The notes under the pieces were generated by a model. It was given only the letters and a program-made list of their open reading frames with translations. It searched no databases and was not told the DNA's origin. Positions 58,314 through 64,000 of a stretch of 64,000 nt of DNA are shown here, piece by piece. Both the position numbers and the translations under genes were made by a program. The stretch is from Curvibacter sp. PD_MW3 (lineage in GTDB: Bacteria; Pseudomonadota; Gammaproteobacteria; Burkholderiales; Burkholderiaceae_C), in NCBI GenBank assembly GCA_002633085.1, contig NSIV01000001.1, positions 1,049,624 to 1,113,623 on the forward strand, in the 5' to 3' direction. Every line of letters begins with the position of its first letter. The first letter of the stretch is position 1.

Positions 58314-59624
58314 TCAATCGTCGGAATAACGCCATTGCCTAAGATTTGAACGCCAAACGAACAGGCATGCCGGAAAGAGGGCACCCGCCTGCACAAGAAC
58401 CATGATGCGTATGACCCCTGCTGACGAGCCCGTGGCAGCCATAGCCCAAGAACCCAAAAACGTGAGCACTCCGCCTGCCACATAAATCCAGACCAGCGGC
58501 TCCTGCCTGAGCGCCCGGAGCTGAGAACCAAAGGCCAAGTTCAACTGGAAAAAAAAGACAAATACCAGCAGCTCAGCCAACTGTCGACTCGGCAGAATGC
58601 GCTCCGCAAATGGTGTGCCCTGCACAATTAAATTAACCATCCACAAAACAGCCGTGCCCGCTCCAAATAGCAAGCAGAACCCTGACACTCCCTGCTTGAA
58701 CAAAGTCTCAAGGTCCCGCCATGAGCGCTGCACGACAGCCGTGGACATTGCAGGTACAACTTTTGCCAAAGGTGCCTGTGACAACAAACCCAGCATGTGC
58801 ACGATGGTCAGTGTAAGTCCCATCTGGCCAGCCACCACCGAATCCTGAAAATAGAAAAGGATAGGAGTCGCGAGCTGAGACATAAAGTAAACGCCGAGCC
58901 AACCAACGCCAAGCCGCCACTGCAGGGGCCAGATTTCGCGTCGCCAGTCAAAGTCACCCGTTTTCGGCGTTCGCAAAATGACAGATACAGTTTTCTTCCG
59001 ATAGCAAAGCAACCACGTCCAGGCGACTACGATGCCCGCAAAGGGCACCGCGACGGACGCCCACAAGGCGCCTCCTGTTGCCAGAAGCACCCAACAAGCC
59101 AATGCTCCCGCCACACCTTGCCCAAGTCGTACGGCATAGGCCTCAGCGATCGACCCCGTTCCCTCTGCAATTGAGAGAAACGGCAAGGTAACCATTGCCG
59201 CAGACGTGGCTAGCACCAAGCCCAGCCAAGGAAATTGCCACGCAACAACTGCAGCAGAATTCCCCGTTTTGCTCGAGAAGAAAGCGCCCCCAAAAAGCAG
59301 CACAAGACATGCGAAGCTCCCCGCCAGCCATATGTAGACACGCACCGCCTGCGAAAAAAAAGAGGAAAAGTAAGCCCCCCCCGCTCCTTCTAGCCCCCCA
59401 CTTGGACCCCAGCGCATACCCCGAAAAAAATGTCCGGAAGACTGCACCAGAGCGGTGGACAGCCCCATTTCAAAAATAGAATACCAAGCCGCCACACTTA
59501 AAAAAGTGTAATACCAGCCCTGCTCCTCCGACGAGAGATAACGCGTGACAAGAAAAACCGTGACCAAGCCAGCAAAGCTCTGCCAGAGTCGTTGTCCGAA
59601 AATCGCAATCAGCTCTCGAGACAT
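58314..59624 (-). CDS. Polysaccharide flippase-like membrane protein (Wzx/MATE-type)
   Basis: 436 aa from ATG 59624 (MSRELIAIFGQRLWQSFAGL). About 12 TM helices; the N-terminus resembles Wzx/RfbX flippases of the MOP superfamily, but sequence conservation is weak. A poly-G tract (C8 on plus strand, 59375-59382) lies in the coding region around GAGGAYFSSFFSQAV. ATG overlaps the methyltransferase stop (TGATG). Would translocate undecaprenyl-linked repeats across the inner membrane. Confidence 0.75.
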   Translation of the reverse strand: MSRELIAIFGQRLWQSFAGLVTVFLVTRYLSSEEQGWYYTFLSVAAWYSIFEMGLSTALVQSSGHFFRGMRWGPSGGLEGAGGAYFSSFFSQAVRVYIWLAGSFACLVLLFGGAFFSSKTGNSAAVVAWQFPWLGLVLATSAAMVTLPFLSIAEGTGSIAEAYAVRLGQGVAGALACWVLLATGGALWASVAVPFAGIVVAWTWLLCYRKKTVSVILRTPKTGDFDWRREIWPLQWRLGVGWLGVYFMSQLATPILFYFQDSVVAGQMGLTLTIVHMLGLLSQAPLAKVVPAMSTAVVQRSWRDLETLFKQGVSGFCLLFGAGTAVLWMVNLIVQGTPFAERILPSRQLAELLVFVFFFQLNLAFGSQLRALRQEPLVWIYVAGGVLTFLGSWAMAATGSSAGVIRIMVLVQAGALFPACLFVWRSNLRQWRYSDD

Positions 59625-60253
59625 CAATGAGAGACGTCAGACACAGGCAGCCAAAGCGAGTAGATACAGTACTGGCGCAGTCGCTGGCTAAGACAATTAG
59701 AGCGCCAAAGCGGCGAATATAAAAACTGGATGATGCGAAACCCCGACTGTGACGCCAGACGCAACAACGCTGCCTCGTCGTAGAACTGCTTATGGTCAGG
59801 ATCGGATGCTTGCCCACGGTGACCAGGGACCCCTATAAGCAGATGCCCTCCAGGACGTAATACGCGAGCAATTTCGGCCAAAAGATTCGAGGGCTGCTCA
59901 ATGTGCTCAAGAACATTGTCCAGCAATACCGAGTCAAAACTCGCCTCCGCAAAGGGAAGCTGATCAGGATCCATGACTTTCGCATCAAGCCCACGCTCGC
60001 GACAATAGGTGACATTGTGTGGGTTAACATCAACTCCGACAGACCCTGGCCTGTATGCCAACATGTCACCAATACCACACCCAATATCCAAAAGCCCCCC
60101 CTTCAGACAAGTGGATAGCCGAGGATAGAGCCAGTGCTTTCGGTACCATTTTCCAAGTTTACTTCGCCGCTGCAAATAGGCAGCGTACTCATCATATTGA
60201 GTTTCGAGCGGCATTACCGGCTCAGCATCTCCTGTGACATCATCCCTAATCAT
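59624..60253 (-). CDS. Class I SAM-dependent methyltransferase
   Basis: 209 aa from ATG 60253 (MIRDDVTGDAEPVMPLETQY); no strong RBS, and an inner ATG (MPLETQYDEY) is possible. Rossmann motif I LLDIGCGIGDML, acidic loop VGVDVNPHN, and post-II VLLDNVLEHIEQPSNLLAEIARVLRPGG match methyltransferase type 11. Likely modifies a glycan or its lipid; target unknown. Contains a C7 run (60095-60101, plus strand). Coupled to the flippase gene by TGATG. Confidence 0.85.
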   Translation of the reverse strand: MIRDDVTGDAEPVMPLETQYDEYAAYLQRRSKLGKWYRKHWLYPRLSTCLKGGLLDIGCGIGDMLAYRPGSVGVDVNPHNVTYCRERGLDAKVMDPDQLPFAEASFDSVLLDNVLEHIEQPSNLLAEIARVLRPGGHLLIGVPGHRGQASDPDHKQFYDEAALLRLASQSGFRIIQFLYSPLWRSNCLSQRLRQYCIYSLWLPVSDVSH

Positions 60254-60373
60254 TGTTATAAGCAAATTATTGAAGTCGCGCTTATCGGTTGTACTAATGC
60301 GAACGCATTCTACTGTTGATACACAAAGCAAGAGGCCGCGGTTTTTTTGCTCGCAAGTACTGAGGCGGTCTAC

Positions 60374-61111
60374 TTACTGGGCGATCTCGAGCCGCCTCAT
60401 TCGCTGCCGACGAATGATGTACACAAAAACAGGGAAACCCGCGAGCCAAATCAAAATGGAAATGATCAATGCCCATTGACTGGATAATGACTCACTTGCG
60501 CCAGTGTCTTTGCCCCCCCCAACTGCCCCCCCCCGTCCGGCCTGGTTGTACGCATCAAACACAATCGTGTCATAGAGGCGGCTGATAGCCTCTGGATCAG
60601 TTACCTTGCCGTGAAAACGTTCCGACAAATAGGAAACAAGTTGCTTTTGCGCGTTGGCATTACTCAGAATTTGAAGCTTGGATTCAATCCGAACGATCAA
60701 CTCTTGCGGAATGAGCCCCGCCAATGCTGGATATGCACGTATATGCAAACGACCGCTTGCCATATCGCCAGCATCAATCTCGATAGGCACAGAAATCTCT
60801 TTACCAAATATCAATGCCATGGTCGCTTGATATTTAAATACCTGTCCCTTTCGGTCTATATAGCTGATCTTGCCCGGACCAATTTGAAAACTCTGGCGGG
60901 ATATCAGAGTCATCGGTTTAGATAGACTTAATGCCAATCCTGAGTTTTGTAGCGCCAAGGCGGCATAGGCGGGTGAGGGGAAAAGAACATCCGTGTAATT
61001 GGCAAGTTCAGGAGCCACCGTCAACTCCAACTTGATCGGCTCACTTGCTGAAATAGCTTGTCCACACCAAACCGTCATGGACAAGAAGATCAGCACCGCA
61101 GCTTTACGCAT
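60374..61111 (-). CDS. Exported single-TM protein of unknown function
   Basis: 245 aa. Signal peptide (about 1-22, ending AISA), an extracytoplasmic domain with the repeated hydrophobic pattern ISVPIEIDAGDMASGRLHIR, then a Gly-rich linker (GRGGAVGGGKDTG) and a C-terminal TM helix (about 217-234) followed by RRQRMRR, so the bulk is periplasmic. The linker is coded by G9 and G8 runs (plus strand 60526-60534 and 60513-60520), candidates for slipped-strand variation. No family recognised. Start ATG overlaps the next gene upstream by 8 bp. Confidence 0.75.
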   Translation of the reverse strand: MRKAAVLIFLSMTVWCGQAISASEPIKLELTVAPELANYTDVLFPSPAYAALALQNSGLALSLSKPMTLISRQSFQIGPGKISYIDRKGQVFKYQATMALIFGKEISVPIEIDAGDMASGRLHIRAYPALAGLIPQELIVRIESKLQILSNANAQKQLVSYLSERFHGKVTDPEAISRLYDTIVFDAYNQAGRGGAVGGGKDTGASESLSSQWALIISILIWLAGFPVFVYIIRRQRMRRLEIAQ

Positions 61112-62783
61112 TTCGAGACTCCATCAATTTGAAAATCTTGGCGGCCTGCACGCACTCTGCAATTGCTAGCAAAGACAGTAGGCTCAGCGCCGTATAAGTT
61201 GAAAAGACCATGCGCGACTCGAATGGGCCTATAAAAACGGCGACATACGCCAACGCCAGTAATCGCGCAAGTGAGTAAGCCCAGAAGATCACACATAACA
61301 CAAAAAGCGGTGTGACCGGCACACCAGGATACATACCCCAGCGCCAGACCAGCGCAGCAGAAGCCCCCACGATAACAGCAACCAAGACAATGGCGTTACA
61401 GAGGGCCAAGTTGCCGCGCCACCGTAATAACTCCGAGGCTACGGGCCACCAATTGCGTGCCGCATTCACCGCAGAACCATCTGGATTGGGTATATCGGAG
61501 AGCGTGACTTGTTGGTACATCTCCACAAGACTGCGAGCCGCCCCGACCGATTGAGTATCCTCAGTGAGAAGTTCTACACTAGGAAAAACCAGCATCCCTA
61601 AGAGCCGAGTGAACTCTTGCAAGAATGCTCGCGACCAACGCAACTCCATCGGAGGAATCATCCCCAGACCTTTGTCTTGACAGTTGAGATGACCATCTGC
61701 GCACAAGGCTTCAATTTGCTCCCTGATTCGTTTGAAGTATGCCTGCGTCTGAGGCAATGTAGGCGTCAGACCGGCCTCAGCAGAGGCCTGTTTCACCCAC
61801 CACGGCATCCATCCATTGCTCCACTCAGAACAAACATTCTGCAACTTACAAGAAAAGGTCTGATTGCCAGGCGGGGGCAGTGCACGGAGGACAGGCGCGA
61901 ACTCAGGAACCAGCGGCTGCAGTTTCACAATAACATCCTGCGGCAGCATCACCAAACGATTGTCCACGGAAGATTCGATACCTCGCAGAGTGGCCATCAG
62001 TTTCGGAAACTCACCCTCACCGTAGTCCGAAAGAATAGGAAGCCCATAATGACGCGCGTTAAATCCCCGGGCCGCATACCCTGACCCGACAGCTAATACT
62101 GCGGGTATGACAAAGACTACAAATGCGACCTTAAGCAGGGTTACTGGCGATACCTGCCGCCAATGTAACCCGGCCCAAGCCAGAGCAAGAAGCGCCAAAT
62201 ATGACCACAGCAGCCGATCCTCCTCGCGAACAAGCAAACTAAATGCGAATGAGCATGACAGTAGAGCCAACGCAAGCCCCCACGCAAGGCTACGCGATGG
62301 AACCGACATAACACGTAGCGATGCGCCAAGAAGAATGACCAGCAACACACTGCTCAACGCCTCCCTCATCACCAGCGCCCAACCGACGCTAAACGTCACC
62401 GGATTCAGCAGATAGATCGCATAAGCCAAAGCCAAACTACGGTACGTCAAGCCCGAACCACGTAAGGCGCTTATCAGGTAAATCCCCGCCAGTCCATAAA
62501 GGACATTAATTCCCAAGAGATAGGGAATTTTCAGCGCATGCATACCCGCCAGCCAAAAAGAAATTCCTGGAAATTTTGCTAACACATAGGCGTCATAAGG
62601 GCCCCACGCGCCATCATTGATGAGCGCGAATGCACGAGAAACATAAAGGCTATCGTCAAAAGGACTGAAGCGGGCGATGACATAAACATCTGACACCAGT
62701 GCCAATTTGAAGAAAAACAAAGAAATAACTGCGCCCCAAAAAAAGGCGTCGTCAGTCTTTTTAAAGATAGGCAATCTGAGCAC
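61104..62783 (-). CDS. Multi-pass membrane protein, putative GT-C-type glycosyltransferase or polymerase
   Basis: 559 aa from a GTG at 62783 (VLRLPIFKKTDDAFFWG), with AAGGAA just upstream. About 11-12 TM helices. The first outer loop holds FSPFDDSLYVSRAFALINDG, similar to acidic loop-1 motifs of GT-C enzymes. A large loop (about 295-400) contains four cysteines (SCKLQNVCSE, ALCADGHLNCQ) that may form disulfides. I cannot name a family with certainty. Overlaps the exported protein gene by 8 bp, suggesting joint function. Follows the last gene in the window by 15 bp. Confidence 0.7.
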   Translation of the reverse strand: MLRLPIFKKTDDAFFWGAVISLFFFKLALVSDVYVIARFSPFDDSLYVSRAFALINDGAWGPYDAYVLAKFPGISFWLAGMHALKIPYLLGINVLYGLAGIYLISALRGSGLTYRSLALAYAIYLLNPVTFSVGWALVMREALSSVLLVILLGASLRVMSVPSRSLAWGLALALLSCSFAFSLLVREEDRLLWSYLALLALAWAGLHWRQVSPVTLLKVAFVVFVIPAVLAVGSGYAARGFNARHYGLPILSDYGEGEFPKLMATLRGIESSVDNRLVMLPQDVIVKLQPLVPEFAPVLRALPPPGNQTFSCKLQNVCSEWSNGWMPWWVKQASAEAGLTPTLPQTQAYFKRIREQIEALCADGHLNCQDKGLGMIPPMELRWSRAFLQEFTRLLGMLVFPSVELLTEDTQSVGAARSLVEMYQQVTLSDIPNPDGSAVNAARNWWPVASELLRWRGNLALCNAIVLVAVIVGASAALVWRWGMYPGVPVTPLFVLCVIFWAYSLARLLALAYVAVFIGPFESRMVFSTYTALSLLSLLAIAECVQAAKIFKLMESRNA

Positions 62784-62798
62784 GCCGTTCCTTATCGT

Positions 62799-64000
62799 TC
62801 ATTTCGAGGCAAGATCACTGGGCCATGCAATACCGCCCTCAAGCCTTGACCAATCAAATTTTATAATAGCCCATGATGCATAGCCTAAATTTTTCAGCCC
62901 ATCCTCATCCATCTCTACAAGTTGAAATTTTTTCTCCATATTTTTGGCATTGGTGGCAAGCTTAACCAATGGCACATCTTCACACCCCACCATTTGCCCC
63001 CCCTGCACTCCCGAATAAATTATAGATGAAAAATAATTAGCCGAATTAATCGTCTGAGGAACTACACACAAAAAATAATCGGGATATCTGTACGCCTCAT
63101 TTGTCTTTTTATCTGCAAACCACAAGTAACTCTCATCCCCAACAAGTCGCATCACCCCTTCTTTAGTTGTTGAAAATAAAGCATTGCCCAAGGAGCCATC
63201 GGTGTAAGCCCATTGCGAAGTAAATGCAGCAACAGGGGCAGCATAGTGATTAGATACAAATGATGCCCCGCGATAGGGAGCAGACGCCAATCGCTGAAAA
63301 ATCTTGAAATACGTAGGCGGCAAAACTTTTAAATAATTGAACTGAACAGAAAACCAAAAGGAACAAATCGAGAATAAAAAAGCGGAAGAAAATCCCAATG
63401 CAGCATAACTTCTTAAGCCAAATCGCCCAATACCACATTCAGCAAGCGCGCGCCGCACATATCGATACACATTAAAAATAGCAAACGCAACAAAGATATC
63501 AGTAAAGAATATAGTAAATGGTGCCTGTCTAATCGAATAACCGCTATAAACATATCCTGGGCTAACCCAATATATGAAACAATAGGCTACAAGTCCAAGC
63601 ATCAAGAAAACCAAAACTTCACGCCCCCCTACCATCAAGCGCTTATTTTTCAACAATAGATACGACATGATAATTGATGAAACGAGCAGGAGCAAACGCA
63701 GCCAATCATCAAAGGGGGCATATAGGTTATGCCATAACGGGGAAAAATTTTGATCAAATAGCCAGGGCCACCCCCCTCCCAGCACCCCAACCAGTGCAAA
63801 GAGAGTCGTTAACGCCCCAAAATATGCACCGTTTCCCCAAAGGGCGAATCCCCATGAAAAAATTACGGCAAGCATCAAAAAAAATGGGAGCCGTACATTA
63901 AATGGCAACACGTTAAATGCATCTACATTACGCGTCATCCCATACAGGCAAATAACTATCGAAAATATTAAAATACAATATCTAGATAGCCCCCCCAAAT
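62799..64000 (-). CDS. Large membrane protein of the polysaccharide locus (5' end outside window)
   Basis: At least 400 aa, open to the window edge; a TTG at 63998 is probably internal. About eight or nine TM helices, then a soluble C-terminal domain (about 255-400) with TDGSLGNALFSTT and YPDYFLCVVPQ. This architecture resembles GT-C or polymerase-type glycan enzymes but no motif decides it. Clearly AT-rich compared with the first 50 kb, indicating foreign origin. Contains C7 runs at 62997-63003 and 63985-63991. Confidence 0.65.
   Translation of the reverse strand, partial: LGGLSRYCILIFSIVICLYGMTRNVDAFNVLPFNVRLPFFLMLAVIFSWGFALWGNGAYFGALTTLFALVGVLGGGWPWLFDQNFSPLWHNLYAPFDDWLRLLLLVSSIIMSYLLLKNKRLMVGGREVLVFLMLGLVAYCFIYWVSPGYVYSGYSIRQAPFTIFFTDIFVAFAIFNVYRYVRRALAECGIGRFGLRSYAALGFSSAFLFSICSFWFSVQFNYLKVLPPTYFKIFQRLASAPYRGASFVSNHYAAPVAAFTSQWAYTDGSLGNALFSTTKEGVMRLVGDESYLWFADKKTNEAYRYPDYFLCVVPQTINSANYFSSIIYSGVQGGQMVGCEDVPLVKLATNAKNMEKKFQLVEMDEDGLKNLGYASWAIIKFDWSRLEGGIAWPSDLASK

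Overview
The window reads as a chromosome segment of a betaproteobacterium, most likely Burkholderiales, family Comamonadaceae (Rhodoferax/Polaromonas-like). The grounds are overall GC richness, gene content and order (dapF–DUF484–xerC, argB–slmA, orphan TctC/Bug-type binding protein, H1-like alanine/lysine-rich histone, gltIJKL), and two families of short dispersed repeats. Species cannot be fixed from sequence alone. I see no rRNA, no tRNA and no CRISPR array. The only structural RNA recognised is RNase P RNA (rnpB).

Layout. 1-3.2 kb: truncated H1-like histone gene, a histidine-rich CobW/COG0523 GTPase and the RlmI-type rRNA methyltransferase, all on the minus strand. 3.3-10.8 kb: a chemotaxis array on the plus strand (MCP, cheW, MCP, MCP, MCP). 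The sensor domains differ but the signalling domains are nearly identical; only the third receptor carries a C-terminal CheR-tethering pentapeptide. 10.8-13.4 kb: xerC, DUF484, dapF. 13.4-22.6 kb: mixed housekeeping, including a NUDIX–metallo-beta-lactamase fusion, an S4-domain pseudouridine synthase-like protein with Glu at the catalytic Asp position, an Rrf2 regulator with one cysteine, rnpB and cysK. 22.6-28.6 kb: a proline-rich exported peptide coupled to a dCache-PAS-GGDEF-EAL protein, htpX, DUF3025 and pyrC. 28.7-35.9 kb: a glutamate/aspartate ABC transporter (gltIJKL) divergent from a TRAP transporter (dctQMP) with a LysR regulator. 36-48.2 kb: an Atm1-type ABC exporter, several thioesterases and a fatty acid beta-oxidation operon (TetR, acyl-CoA dehydrogenase, DUF2147, fadN-like, fadA-like; then, after a terminator, alpha/beta hydrolase, thioesterase, crotonase and PaaI-like thioesterase). 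48.3-50.9 kb: fumarylacetoacetate hydrolase-family protein, slmA, argB.

51.3-52.5 kb holds a decayed IS3-family (IS407-like) element with matching terminal inverted repeats and a GGC target duplication. It sits exactly at the 3' end of an hns-like gene, and the first three bases of the IS now serve as the hns stop codon. From about 53 kb to the end lies a surface-polysaccharide locus on the minus strand, visibly AT-richer than the rest: a large NDP-sugar 4,6-dehydratase, a small phosphoglycosyl transferase, an NDP-sugar epimerase/reductase, GT2, an EamA permease, a flippase-like protein, a methyltransferase, an unrecognised exported protein and two large unrecognised membrane proteins. The last runs off the window.

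The most unusual signal is a ~55-bp hairpin-bearing repeat (GCTA-N9-TAGC, then GCGCA, then AAGGGC, then CAAAAT-like) found six times. Three copies are intergenic or at gene edges, and three are embedded in frame inside rlmI, dapF and the DUF3025 gene. A second, triple-hairpin repeat has entered the signal-peptide region of the DUF2147 gene.
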